Shown piece after piece: positions 25,004-34,175 of a stretch of DNA of 64,000 nt. Position 1 is the stretch's first letter, and the number at the start of each line of letters is the position of its first letter. This DNA is from Phycisphaeraceae bacterium (GTDB lineage: Bacteria > Planctomycetota > Phycisphaerae > Phycisphaerales > Phycisphaeraceae): NCBI GenBank assembly GCA_020851735.1, contig JADZCD010000066.1, positions 62,001 to 126,000 of the forward strand, in the 5' to 3' direction. The notes below the pieces were generated by a model. That model ran no database searches. It saw nothing but the letters and a program-made list of their open reading frames with translations, and was not told the DNA's origin. The position numbers and the translations under genes are program-made.

Positions 25004-25130
25004 AGAGGGTGTGACCCGGCCATGGCGCGCTGTTGGCTTGGGGAAATCGCTGCGGCAGGAGACAGGAAAAGTGTCGCTCCGCTCCCGGCCTTCCGGGGAT
25101 TGTGAGGTAATTACCCTTACACCCCGGCGG

Positions 25131-25175
25131 GCTGGCGGGCGGCGGGATCCGGTGGAGGCGCTACGGTATGAGTGA
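25131..25175 (+). pseudogene. Duplicated 3' end of the FtsX-like permease gene
   Basis: Positions 25145-25175 repeat 23482-23512 with one mismatch in 31, including the codons for DPVEALRYE and the stop; similarity extends loosely about 14 bases further upstream. The two copies flank the HAF/PEP-CTERM gene with its leader. The piece lacks any start and is a remnant of either a second permease gene or a duplication linked to insertion of the PEP-CTERM gene. Confidence 0.7.
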
Positions 25176-25179
25176 TACC

Positions 25180-25296
25180 GATTGCGGCAATTCCGCAGGC
25201 TATATCCCGCCCGCTCCCGCGGAGGGGACCCGGCCGGCGGAGCGGCCGGGCTTTTCTCTCCACGCCTACGGTATTTTCACAATGCGTATGAAAAAA
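25180..25296 (+). repeat. Double-hairpin interspersed repeat, copy 2
   Basis: Begins GATTGCGGCAATTCCGCAGG a few bases after the duplicated permease end, continues through CCGCTCCCGCGG to the CCCGGCCG/CGGCCGGG hairpin and CTTTT, then a tail ending GCGTATGAAA, matching copy 1 along its length. It occupies the 465-bp gap between the PEP-CTERM gene and the convergent glycosyltransferase, in which no gene is seen, and may terminate the former. Confidence 0.75.
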
Positions 25297-25468
25297 AACA
25301 TCTCCACGTTTCCACGTGGGGCGATTACCCGCGGTTCTGCGAACCGCCGCTAAACGTTCTCCAGTTTTGTTGAACCAACCCCTTGTCGCCAATTCAACCA
25401 CTCCCTAACGGTCGTGGCTCGTTGAACCACATCCCCAATCCCTAATCCCCGATCCCTAGCCCCGTCCC

Positions 25469-27016
25469 TTACACCCAGGCTGGCTGGCGGGCGGCGGTGG
25501 TGGAGGTCAGGCGGTGATAGAGGGTGGAGCAGCGGCGGGCGGCTTCGGACCAGGTTAGGCGGCGGACTTCGATGTCGGCCTGTTGGCGGAGCGTGGTGGA
25601 CAGGGGCGGGTGCTTGAGCACGGCGATGATCTTGTTGGCGATTTCGTTGACGTCCCAGAAATCGACCTTTAAGGCGTGGGAGAGCACTTCGGACACGCCG
25701 GAGGTCCGGGAGATGATCACCGGCACGTCGTGGCTGATGGCTTCCAAGGGCGCGATGCCGAAAGGTTCGGAAACCGAGGGCATCACGTACACGTCGGCCA
25801 TGCGGAAGACGCGCTCGACATCGGCGGAGGCGAGGAAACCGGTGAACAGCACGCGGTGGCCGATGCCCTCGGCGGCGGCCAGTTCGATGATCTGCTGCAC
25901 GCGGTCGCCGGACCCGGCCATGACGAACTTGACGTTGTCCATCTTCTCTAAGACTTTGCGGGCGGCCTTTAGGAAGTACTCCGGGCCCTTCTGCATGGTG
26001 ATGCGGCCGAGGAAGAGCACGATCTTGTCGCCCTGGCGGATGGTGGCCCGCTGCATGAAGTCGGGCATGGGGCGGCCTTCTTCCAGACCGTTGTAGACCA
26101 CTTCGAGCTTTTCCAAGGGCACGCCGTAGCGGTGGTGGAGGATGGACTGGGTGAAGTGGGAGACGGCGACGACGCGGTCGGCGGCGTGCACGCCGGCACG
26201 CTCGATGTCGTAGATGCGTTGATTGACGTTCTCGCCGGAGCGATCGAATTCGGTGGAGTGGACGTGGACGATCAGGGGCTTGCCGGTGGCGGCGGCGACG
26301 GCCATGCCGGCGGGGAAGGTCAGCCAATCGTGGGCGTGGATGACGTCGAAGTCTTCGTCGCTGGCCAGATCGACGCAGAGGCGGGCATAGCGGCGGGCGC
26401 CCTGGAAGAGGTCGCCGGTGTATTGAGTGAAGGGGGCGTTATCGACGGGGGTATAGCCTGGGGGCATCGGCCCGAACCGGGAGGCGCCCTTGCCGCCCAG
26501 CTCATCGGGCAGTAGGTTTAAGGGCAGGCCCTTGAGCTTGCCGCGAGCGGCGGGGGAAAGGAAGCTGATGGGCTGATCTTCGGGGGCTAAATCCGAATTC
26601 TGGGCGGGCGCGACGGCCTGGCCGGAGCCATAGGGGCTCTGGAAGCAGGCGGGCACGGCTTTGAAAGTCACGTGAGCGAAGGCCTGCGGATGGGAAGCGT
26701 CGGCGGCCTGGGGGCGGGCGGCGCCATTGCCGCCGGCATGCGTCTTGGACCCGGACCGTTGTGTCAGCGAGGGAGCGCCGGAGGGGGCGTGGCCGTTGCG
26801 GGAGGGCCCGGCGAGGACGGCGCCGTCGGCGGCGGTGGCGTAGGGAGCCAGGACGCGCACATGCGAGGAGGTGGCGTGTTGCCCGATGGGCTTGGGCAGA
26901 ACGAAGGTGATATCCACGTTCTGGGCGGAGAGGGCCTTGGTTAAGCCATAGCACGCGGTGCCGAGGCCGCCGCTGATAAAGGGAGGAAATTCCCAGCCGA
27001 GCATGAACACCCGCAT
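25469..27016 (-). CDS. Starch/glycogen-synthase-like glycosyltransferase (GT4/GT5)
   Basis: A 515-residue GT-B glycosyltransferase. The N-terminal domain opens MRVFMLGWEFPPFISGGLG, with the nucleotide-sugar GGLG loop seen in starch and glycogen synthases, and later has DVIHAHDWLTFPAG. The C-terminal domain has VLFLGRITMQKGPEYFL, VLFTGFLASADVERVF and the donor-binding Glu block PSVSEPFGIAPLEAIS. Between them a 130-residue low-complexity insert (about 60-190) rich in Ala, Gly, Ser and Pro is unusual. It may elongate a glucan, or act in polysaccharide assembly. GGAG precedes the ATG at 27016. It stands alone, convergent with the PEP-CTERM gene. Confidence 0.87.
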   Translation of the reverse strand: MRVFMLGWEFPPFISGGLGTACYGLTKALSAQNVDITFVLPKPIGQHATSSHVRVLAPYATAADGAVLAGPSRNGHAPSGAPSLTQRSGSKTHAGGNGAARPQAADASHPQAFAHVTFKAVPACFQSPYGSGQAVAPAQNSDLAPEDQPISFLSPAARGKLKGLPLNLLPDELGGKGASRFGPMPPGYTPVDNAPFTQYTGDLFQGARRYARLCVDLASDEDFDVIHAHDWLTFPAGMAVAAATGKPLIVHVHSTEFDRSGENVNQRIYDIERAGVHAADRVVAVSHFTQSILHHRYGVPLEKLEVVYNGLEEGRPMPDFMQRATIRQGDKIVLFLGRITMQKGPEYFLKAARKVLEKMDNVKFVMAGSGDRVQQIIELAAAEGIGHRVLFTGFLASADVERVFRMADVYVMPSVSEPFGIAPLEAISHDVPVIISRTSGVSEVLSHALKVDFWDVNEIANKIIAVLKHPPLSTTLRQQADIEVRRLTWSEAARRCSTLYHRLTSTTAARQPAWV

Positions 27017-27235
27017 CAGAGATTCTCCGAATCGTCTGCACCGGGCAAAGGTCGGTGGAAGCACATCAACAGGTACCCAGCAACGACGGACTGAATTTTA
27101 ATCACCACAAATGACAAACGCCCCGGTCGATCTGATTTACGCCCTGAGCCGGCCAAACACACCAAGGATTTTGCGGTTGAAGTTCTTCATCCGTGAATTC
27201 TTCCCATGGCAGGCTATCCGGCGCGGAGGCAATGG

Positions 27236-28120
27236 TCAAGACGCTATTTGATTCTCAACACAATTCTTACCGCGTCGCTGCCGGTGCGCTTCAAAGAGCA
27301 GGATCCCGCCGGCCACGGCAGCATTGAGGGAGTCGACGAGTCGGCCGGCCATGGGAATGCCGATCGGGGTCATGATCTGATCGACATTCAGGGGTGGGTT
27401 GCCATCAGAATTCAGCCAGGGGTAGGACAAACCCGCGTGTTCGGTGCCGATGACCAGGGCGGTGGGGCCGGTCAGGTCGGCCTGATCGTGGGCCAGGGCG
27501 GCGTGGGGCGCGGCGGGGAAGAGGCGGATGCCGTGTTGGGCGAGGAAAGTCAGCAGATTTGGCGAGGAATCAGCCACGATCGGCAGGGAAAACACGGCGC
27601 CGGTGGAAGCGTGGATGGCGTTGGGATTAAAGGGATCGACCACGGTGTCGGCCACGAACATGGCGGCGGCGCCGGCGGCTTCGGCGGAGCGCGCCAGGGC
27701 GCCGAGATTGCCCGGCTTGGTGGTGCCCACGGCCACTAAGATCAGGGGATCGGGGGGCAGGGACAGGTCGGCCAAGGACCAGGTCGGCTGAGTGAAGACG
27801 GCCAACACCCCCTGGGCGTGCTCGCCGCGATAGGCCATGCGGTGCAGGAGAGCGGGCGTGACGTAGAACTGGGCGGCGGCGGGCGCTGGGCCAGGATCGA
27901 GAAGTGTTTTTTGAATTTCTTCCGATAGGGCTGGGTCCAGGAGATCCGGACACAGATATATCTCGCGCAAGGTCAGCTTCGCCTGCAGGGCCCGGGCGAC
28001 CTGCCGCCAACCCTCGGCGACGAACGAGCCGGTGCGACTCCGCTGGCGATGACGAAGCAAAGCGATCATCGCTTTGACGCGCGGGTTGTCCAGACTGGTC
28101 AGGCGTTGCGGGGCAGGCAT
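27236..28120 (-). CDS. SpoU/TrmH family RNA 2'-O-methyltransferase
   Basis: A 294-residue SPOUT methyltransferase. The N-terminal substrate-binding region contains SLDNPRVKAMIALLRHR and FVAEGWRQVARAL. The three SpoU motifs follow: KPGNLGALARSAEAAGA (motif 1), ALVIGTEHAGL (motif 2) and IPMAGRLVDSLNAAVAGGIL (motif 3), together forming the SAM-binding knot. It should 2'-O-methylate a ribose in 23S rRNA or tRNA; the target is not decided by sequence. Length matches RlmB-like proteins. The 220 bp between it and the glycosyltransferase show no gene. Confidence 0.93.
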   Translation of the reverse strand: MPAPQRLTSLDNPRVKAMIALLRHRQRSRTGSFVAEGWRQVARALQAKLTLREIYLCPDLLDPALSEEIQKTLLDPGPAPAAAQFYVTPALLHRMAYRGEHAQGVLAVFTQPTWSLADLSLPPDPLILVAVGTTKPGNLGALARSAEAAGAAAMFVADTVVDPFNPNAIHASTGAVFSLPIVADSSPNLLTFLAQHGIRLFPAAPHAALAHDQADLTGPTALVIGTEHAGLSYPWLNSDGNPPLNVDQIMTPIGIPMAGRLVDSLNAAVAGGILLFEAHRQRRGKNCVENQIAS

Positions 28121-28146
28121 GAGAGTAATGTAGTCTACAACAAGAA

Positions 28147-28228
28147 CCCCCGGAAGCCCGGACCCCCGGAAGCCCGGACCCCCGGAAGCCCCGGACCCCC
28201 GGAAGCTAGCGGAAGTCGCCGGAAGTGA
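28147..28228. repeat. CCGGAAG-type tandem repeats
   Basis: About four imperfect units of roughly 15 bp, CCCGGACCCCCGGAAG, followed by degenerate CGGAAGT copies. Similar CCGGAA repeats occur at 54363-54418, 55516-55603 and 63516-63570. The 458-bp gap 28121-28578 holds this repeat and copy 3 of the double-hairpin element, and no gene. Confidence 0.8.
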
Positions 28229-28363
28229 TTAGGCCGGCGAATTGTGGATCATCAGGCGGATGCGAGGGGGTGTGGGGTCTGGGGGCTGGGGTGGGGAGGC
28301 ATTGGACATTCGGCGTAGGACATCTGCATGGCTGGAGGCGGCTCCGCTGTTGGAGGTAAGACG

Positions 28364-28466
28364 GATTGCGGTGATTTTGCAGGCGAAGAAGCGCTTGTTC
28401 ACCCGGCCGGCGGAGCGGCCGGGCTTTTATTGTCGCGACAGGGGTAATTCCACTGTGGAACGAATG
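28364..28466 (+). repeat. Double-hairpin interspersed repeat, copy 3
   Basis: Starts GATTGCGGTGATTTTGCAGG and shares the CCCGGCCG/CGGCCGGG hairpin with CTTTT; the middle and tail are more diverged than in copies 1 and 2. It lies just downstream of the long TPR gene (opposite strand). Confidence 0.7.
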
Positions 28467-28578
28467 CTGGCAGGATAGGGGCTGGGGAAACGACGGGGGG
28501 CAGAAACCAGGCACGTTTGTGTCCGGGGGCCGGGGGGATGCGGTGGTTCTTGGCTTTGCGCAGAGACGGTCAGGCAGA

Positions 28579-31500
28579 TCATTTGGGCGCGGGGCTGGCC
28601 AGATCGCGGATGGGCTGGACCATGTCCGGGGGGATGGTTTCCAGTTTGGGGTCCGCGGTGATGATCTTGCGGGCCCATTCCACAGCTTCGTCCTTGTGGC
28701 CGGCGTCTTGTAAGGCACAAGCGAGGTGGGACTGCCATTCCAGGACCTGGGGTTCGAGTTCCAGGGCGTGGCGGAAGCTTTGGATGGCGGCGTCCAGTTG
28801 GCGCTGTTTCCATTGCACGACGCCCAGGGTGTCGACGAAGGGTGCCAGCTTGGGCTGGGATTGGACGGCCTGTTCGGCCAGCTTGCGTGCTTCGGAGAGA
28901 TCGCCGTTGGCCCGGACGAGCACCATGGCCAGGTTGTTCTTGGCGGCGTCGAAATCGGCGGAGGCTTTGAGCACGCGGCGGTAGCCTTTTTCGGCCTGGG
29001 CGTAGTCGTGGACGTTTTCGTAGAGGACGGCGATTTCAAAAAGCGTGGCTGGCGAGGGTGAGGCGGAGGCCAGGGCCTGGAGGATCTGGTCGGCGGTCTG
29101 GCGGTATTCGTCTTTGCTGGCCCGCGTGGCCAAGGCGAACCAGGCTTTGGCCAGAAGAAGTTTTTCGGTTTCCGTGTCGGCGGCGGGCTGCACCTTGGCC
29201 AGCCATTCCGCGGCGACGTTGCTGTCGGTAATGTTTTCCGAGGCCAGCGAAATCCAGGCGGAGCGCCAGGACGGTCCGCGGTCGAGGAGCGGGGTGAGCA
29301 GTTCCGCGGCCTGCTGGTTATTGCCTTGGGCAAGCAGGGCGCGCGTCTGGCGGATGATGACCGGCGCGTAGGCGTCGGGATTGGTCAGGGCCCACTCCAG
29401 GTAGCGCTGCATGCGGTTTTGGGCTTCCTGGGGTTGATCCAGCTGCAGGCGGGCCTCGGCGATCATCAGGTCGGCGGCCATGGGGCGGGTGACGGAGCGG
29501 CGGCGCCACTCCTCGGCCACGGCGAGGGCTTCGGTCCATTGCCCGGCGGAGGCCAGGGCTTCGGCGGCCAGCCAGGCGGGCTCGACGGCGTCGGGGAATC
29601 GCTGCATGGCGCGGCGGGCGACTTCGGCGGCATCGGTGGGCTTGCCGGCGGCCAGGAAGCGGCGGGCGGTGAGATTCTGCAGGGCGGCGAAGCCCGGATA
29701 GCGATCGGCCAGGCGGCGCAGGGAGGCCAGCGTTTCCGCGGCGGGGGCGTTTTGCTGTTGGGCGCGGGCGAGCAGGTCCAGGACTTCCTGGGCCTGCGGG
29801 CGGGAGGGCGGGTCTTCGACCATGACGCTTAAGAGCGGCCAGACCGTGGTGTCCTGGCTGTATTGCTGGAGGATCGGGGACAGGCTGACCAGGGCCTGGA
29901 TCTGAGGATCCTTCGGCAGGGCGGCGGAGGCGGCGTCCAGGGATTGCACGGCGTCGTCGACCTTCCCGGTGCGGATGCCGTAGCTGATCAGACGCAGCCA
30001 GGCCAGGGGTTGCTCGGGGTTGGCGGCGGCGGCCTGATGGAGGGCGGTTAGCGCTTCTTCGACGGTCTGATGGCGCACGGCGAACCCGGAAAGCAGCGAC
30101 TGCTTTTTGTCCGGGGGGATGTCCATGGTGTCCAGCAGGGCGAGGATCTGGCGGGCACGATCCATCTGGCCCTGGGAGGCGAAATAATCGGCGGCGTATT
30201 CCACGGCGGCGGGCGAGGGGTGACCGAGCAGGTTGTCGAGGATGGTCTGGGCCTTGTCGTTCTGGTCCAGGCGGCGGTAAATCGCCACCAGTTGGAGCTG
30301 GCCGGACTCATCCAGCTGGTTTTTGTCCAGCAGGTCCTGGAGCATCGAAGCAGCCTTGCTGGCGTCGCCCAACTGGCCGAGCAGACTGGCCATGCGGCGC
30401 TGAATGTCGGCGGGAAGTTTTTCCGGTTCGCGGATTTCCTGGAGCTGAATGCGGGCGCGATCGGGCAAACCCTGGTTCAAGAGCAGGCGGGCCAATTCCA
30501 GACGAGGCTCGATCAGGCTCGGCTGCTGAGCGAGGGCGGCGGAGAACTGTTCGATGGCGCGGTCCGGGTTGCCCAGGCGTTCAAAGCAGGCGGCCAACAG
30601 CAGACGGGGCTCGGCCTGATCCGGGGCGGTGGTGATGATCTGCTGGAGCATGTCCGAGGCCTGGGCCAGATCCTGATCGGTCGGAGTGCCCGAAAGCAGC
30701 AAGCGGGCCTGGGCGGTGCGCCAGCCCAGGGCCTGATCACTGGTTAATTTATGCAACTGATCGATGGTCTGCTGGACAAAAGCGCGATCCGTCCAGACCG
30801 AGCCAGCCTCAAGCACCAACTGGAGGACCTGCGGCTGGTTGGCGTAGGTTTCGGCCAACTCTTTCCAGGCCTGGAGAGCTTGCGGAGAGGCGGTGGCTTC
30901 CAGGTAACGGGCGCGGTTGATCCGCCAGGGGCGGGCGAGATTCTGGTCCTGGCCGGCTTGCTGGACCTGACGCTCGATCAGGCTCAAGCCCTGCTCGGTC
31001 TTGCCCTCGCGGTGGAGGGTCAGGGCGTCCTGGAAAACGGCCTCCGGAGACAGGCCGTAGTGTTTTTCGATCATCGCCTGGCACTGGTCTTCCAGGCCCA
31101 GCTTAAATTGTCGGCTGATGGTGGCCAGGCGCATGAGCGCGGGCCGGGGCAGGGGCTTTTCGGCGGCCAAGGCGTCGCGGACGATGGTGCGGGCCTGGTC
31201 GGATTGTCCTTGGCGGGCATAGAGCCAGGCCTGGATCGGCAAGGTTTCCGGTTCGCCGGGAAGGTCCTTCTGGATCTGGTTGACGTAGTTGAGCAGGCTT
31301 GCTTCGTTGGCGAGCACGCTGGTTTCGACGGCGGCGGCCCAGGCCAGGGCGTGGGTGACGATGACTTGCCAGGAATTAGGGGCCAGGCGCAGGGCGGTCT
31401 GGGAGGCGGAGACGGCTTCCTCGGCGCGGGCGGATTCCGCCAGCAGGCGGGCGAGGCGCACGTAGGGCAGAGGCCAGAGCGGGCTGCGGCGGGCGGCAAG

Positions 31501-32745
31501 AGTCAGGTTGTCGATGGCCAGATCCTTTTCGCCCATGTCGTGATAGGCCTGCCCGAGGACCAGCCAGGCGTAGGGATTGGACGGATCGAGCTCGGTGGCT
31601 TTGCGGCATTCCTCGACGGCCTGGGCCAGGGAGACGGGCTGCGTGGTCATGGTCACGTTCAGCAGCAAGGTCCAGGCTTTGGAGACCGCGTCGGTACGGG
31701 TGGCCAGGGCGGCGACGATTTTCTGAGCTTCGTCGCGGCGTTCGAGGCGATGGAGGGTCAGGGCGCGATAGGCCAATTCCGCGGGGTTGACCTGGAGATC
31801 GGCCGGGTCCAGCGCGGCGGTGCGATCCAGCGTTTCCTGGGTGTTGTCCATTTCCCAGAGGCGGCGGACCAGTTCCTGATGCAGCTGGGGATCCTTGGTG
31901 GCATCGGCGGCGCGGATGAGGGCCTGGGTGGACTCATCGAGCAGGCCCAGGCGAATGAGCTGCTGCATCAGATTGCGGGTTTCGTCCAGCGTCGTCGGCG
32001 TCCAAGTCAGGGCGGGTTGAATGGCCTGCACGGCGCCCTGGAGATCCTGGGCTTCAAAGTGGATCATGCTCAGCAGCAGGTCGAAGGCGGGCTCCTGGGG
32101 GTGAGCGTCCTTTAATTTCCGGAAGCGGTCGAGGATGTCGGCTTGCGGCCGCTTGAGCTCCTCGAGGAGGGAGAGATTGAGCAACAGGCCGGCGAAGAAC
32201 GTCGGCTGGGCGGCCAGGAGCTGATCGGAAACGGTCATGGCTTCATCGAAGCGCTTGAGGCGCGCCAGGGCCATGGCCTTGGCGTAGAGGGCCCAGGCGT
32301 TGTTGGGGTCCTGCTGGAGGCGGCGCTCGGAGTATTTGAGGGCTTCGGTGTTCTGATTCAGGTCGGTGAGCAGTTTTAAGAGGTCGTCCCAGGCGGCGGT
32401 GTAGTTCGGGTCCGCGTCCATGAGGCGGCGGAGCATGGTCGAGGCGTTATACAGGTGCTTGCCCTGCTCGAGGGGGATGTGGCGGCGGGCGACGGTGTAC
32501 CAGTAGACGGAGTCGGAATCCTGTTCCTTCTGCGGGGTTTTCTTGAGGTAGCCGCCCAGCAGGTCCAGGGCTTTGCGGTAATCGCCGGCCTGGGCGGCGG
32601 CGATGCCGGCGGGGCGCATGGCGGCGATCTCGGCGGCGATTTGCCGTTGGCGGACGACATAAACAGCGACGGCGGCGGTCACGATCACCACCACCATCAG
32701 AAGAAGAAGCAACAGGCGTCGGCGGGTTTTGGCACGGATGCTCAT
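28579..32745 (-). CDS. Giant membrane-anchored TPR protein of the exosortase operon
   Basis: A 1388-residue protein. Residues 1-35 are a basic stretch and one transmembrane helix (LLLLLLMVVVIVTAAVAVYV), so the rest should face the periplasm. From about 45 to the end are tetratricopeptide-like helical pairs with the usual spacing (NAWALYAKAMALARLKRFDEA, NPYAWLVLGQAYHDMGEKDLA, DYAQAEKGYRRVLKASADF). TPR arrays are protein-binding scaffolds. It is the last gene of the operon and overlaps the sugar transferase by four bases (ATGA). Long TPR proteins (PrsT type) accompany PEP-CTERM/exosortase polysaccharide loci; this one has a helix anchor instead of a lipobox. A scaffold for the export complex is the best inference. 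Confidence 0.88.
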   Translation of the reverse strand: MSIRAKTRRRLLLLLLMVVVIVTAAVAVYVVRQRQIAAEIAAMRPAGIAAAQAGDYRKALDLLGGYLKKTPQKEQDSDSVYWYTVARRHIPLEQGKHLYNASTMLRRLMDADPNYTAAWDDLLKLLTDLNQNTEALKYSERRLQQDPNNAWALYAKAMALARLKRFDEAMTVSDQLLAAQPTFFAGLLLNLSLLEELKRPQADILDRFRKLKDAHPQEPAFDLLLSMIHFEAQDLQGAVQAIQPALTWTPTTLDETRNLMQQLIRLGLLDESTQALIRAADATKDPQLHQELVRRLWEMDNTQETLDRTAALDPADLQVNPAELAYRALTLHRLERRDEAQKIVAALATRTDAVSKAWTLLLNVTMTTQPVSLAQAVEECRKATELDPSNPYAWLVLGQAYHDMGEKDLAIDNLTLAARRSPLWPLPYVRLARLLAESARAEEAVSASQTALRLAPNSWQVIVTHALAWAAAVETSVLANEASLLNYVNQIQKDLPGEPETLPIQAWLYARQGQSDQARTIVRDALAAEKPLPRPALMRLATISRQFKLGLEDQCQAMIEKHYGLSPEAVFQDALTLHREGKTEQGLSLIERQVQQAGQDQNLARPWRINRARYLEATASPQALQAWKELAETYANQPQVLQLVLEAGSVWTDRAFVQQTIDQLHKLTSDQALGWRTAQARLLLSGTPTDQDLAQASDMLQQIITTAPDQAEPRLLLAACFERLGNPDRAIEQFSAALAQQPSLIEPRLELARLLLNQGLPDRARIQLQEIREPEKLPADIQRRMASLLGQLGDASKAASMLQDLLDKNQLDESGQLQLVAIYRRLDQNDKAQTILDNLLGHPSPAAVEYAADYFASQGQMDRARQILALLDTMDIPPDKKQSLLSGFAVRHQTVEEALTALHQAAAANPEQPLAWLRLISYGIRTGKVDDAVQSLDAASAALPKDPQIQALVSLSPILQQYSQDTTVWPLLSVMVEDPPSRPQAQEVLDLLARAQQQNAPAAETLASLRRLADRYPGFAALQNLTARRFLAAGKPTDAAEVARRAMQRFPDAVEPAWLAAEALASAGQWTEALAVAEEWRRRSVTRPMAADLMIAEARLQLDQPQEAQNRMQRYLEWALTNPDAYAPVIIRQTRALLAQGNNQQAAELLTPLLDRGPSWRSAWISLASENITDSNVAAEWLAKVQPAADTETEKLLLAKAWFALATRASKDEYRQTADQILQALASASPSPATLFEIAVLYENVHDYAQAEKGYRRVLKASADFDAAKNNLAMVLVRANGDLSEARKLAEQAVQSQPKLAPFVDTLGVVQWKQRQLDAAIQSFRHALELEPQVLEWQSHLACALQDAGHKDEAVEWARKIITADPKLETIPPDMVQPIRDLASPAPK

Positions 32746-34175
32746 CGGTTTTTAAACCCTTTTAGAACAATAAGAATCGTTTGCCAGATGATCCACAGGT
32801 CCAGCTTCCAGGATATGTTCTCTACGTATTCAATGTCGTAGCGGATCCATTCCTGAAAGTCCAGTCCGGCCTGGCGGGTGCGGTTGACCTGCCAGAGGCC
32901 CGTCAGACCGGGGCGTACGCTTAAGCGTGCTTCCCGCCAGGCCGGGCAGAACTGATTTTCCGAGCGCGGGCTGGGGCGCGGTCCGACGACGGACATGTGG
33001 CCCAGGAGGATGTTCCAGAATTGGGGGATTTCGTCAAGCTGGAAACGGCGCAAGAAGATGCCCACGCGGGTTAAGCGCGGATCGTTTTCGATGAAGAATT
33101 GCGGGCCGTCGGCCTGATTGGCGCGGGCCAGCTGCTGTTTGACGCGGTCGGCGTTTTTCCACATGGAGCGGAACTTGATGCAGGGGAATTCCCGTCCGGC
33201 CAGAGTTTCACGGCGGTGCATGAAGAAGATCGGCCAGCCGTCCTGGAGCATGACGGCCAGGGCGATCAAGGGATACAGGGGCAGCGTCAGCGCCAGCCCC
33301 AGCAGGGCGAAGGCGATATCGAAGGCGCGCTTGGCCACGCGGGCGGCGGAGGTGAGTTTGCGGGGGGCGATGGGGCGGTCGAGGACCTGGATGGGTTCGA
33401 TTTCGCGCCATTGCACGGACTGGTTTTCGGGACGGCTGGAGGGGTCGTCCCAGAGGACGGCGGGGCCGACGACGCTGGCGCCCGGATCGATCTGGCGGCC
33501 GGCGCCGATCCAGATCTGCCCGACAAAGGTCACGGAATTCTGGGGGGGGGATTCGCTGTCGCGCCAGACGGACGGGCCGTTGCGGCGGGCGCGCTGGATG
33601 GTGGAATCCGGGCGTTTCCACACCTGGATGATGTGGCGCAGGCAGTCCATCAATTCGGGTTCGCGGGAGGCGTCGAACACGCGTCCGGGCAGCGACTGGG
33701 TGGCGCGCAGGTGGGCGGGAATGGTCTGGCGCAGCTGTCGCCAGCCGGCCCGCGGGGACGGGGCGTTCTGCCAGCGGCGGGCGATCTGCTGATCGGTGGT
33801 CAGGGCGACGCGGGTCAGCTGGGAGTCGGTGGAGGAATAGACGCGCTGATAGCGCAGGAAATGATCGTCGTCGTCGGTGAGGATGGTTTCCTGGTAGCCG
33901 GTCTGGCGATTGTCGTGCAGACGGAGGTAGAGAATCTGCGGCTTGATCCAGTGCAGCTGCTCGACGGGCAGGGTGAGCTTCAGGAGCACCAGCGAGCGGG
34001 GGTCCAGCAGCAGGAAAAGCTCGGCGTCGTCGACGATTTCCGAGTTTTCGCCCTGGCGGACGACCTGGACGCCGCGGGAGGCCCAGAAGTGATCGTAGAC
34101 CTGCAGCGGCGAAAGGCCCCAGATGGTGGGCATGGCGCGGGCGGGGGGCGCGAGTTTGGCGGACGAACTAGGCAT
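32742..34175 (-). CDS. Polyprenyl-phosphate sugar-1-phosphate transferase with unusual N-terminus
   Basis: A 477-residue enzyme that likely starts lipid-linked repeat-unit synthesis by transferring a sugar phosphate to undecaprenyl phosphate. The C-terminal 210 residues are a complete bacterial sugar transferase domain: one membrane segment (IAFALLGLALTLPLYPLIAL), FKFRSM-type block (CIKFRSMWKNAD), FLRRFQLDEIPQFWNIL, MSVVGPRP and RPGLTGLWQVNRT. The N-terminal 270 residues lack the four membrane helices of WbaP/WcaJ enzymes; instead they look soluble and contain a short hexapeptide-like stretch (FVGQIWIGAGRQIDPGASVV). ATG at 34175 overlaps the upstream stop by eight bases with GGGGAGAA before it. 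It overlaps the TPR gene by four bases. Confidence 0.92.
   Translation of the reverse strand: MPSSSAKLAPPARAMPTIWGLSPLQVYDHFWASRGVQVVRQGENSEIVDDAELFLLLDPRSLVLLKLTLPVEQLHWIKPQILYLRLHDNRQTGYQETILTDDDDHFLRYQRVYSSTDSQLTRVALTTDQQIARRWQNAPSPRAGWRQLRQTIPAHLRATQSLPGRVFDASREPELMDCLRHIIQVWKRPDSTIQRARRNGPSVWRDSESPPQNSVTFVGQIWIGAGRQIDPGASVVGPAVLWDDPSSRPENQSVQWREIEPIQVLDRPIAPRKLTSAARVAKRAFDIAFALLGLALTLPLYPLIALAVMLQDGWPIFFMHRRETLAGREFPCIKFRSMWKNADRVKQQLARANQADGPQFFIENDPRLTRVGIFLRRFQLDEIPQFWNILLGHMSVVGPRPSPRSENQFCPAWREARLSVRPGLTGLWQVNRTRQAGLDFQEWIRYDIEYVENISWKLDLWIIWQTILIVLKGFKNR

Noticed and set aside
28147..28228. Short tandem repeat considered as a CRISPR or origin iteron
   Set aside because: Units are adjacent without spacers and only about 15 bp; no dnaA, parAB or AT-rich unwinding region nearby.
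30751..32115. Long plus-strand frame opposite the TPR gene (also 33099-34373 and 35518-36318 opposite the next two genes)
   Set aside because: Gly/Gln/Val-rich antisense shadows of high-GC genes; no ribosome site, no domain, and the opposite strand encodes clear families.
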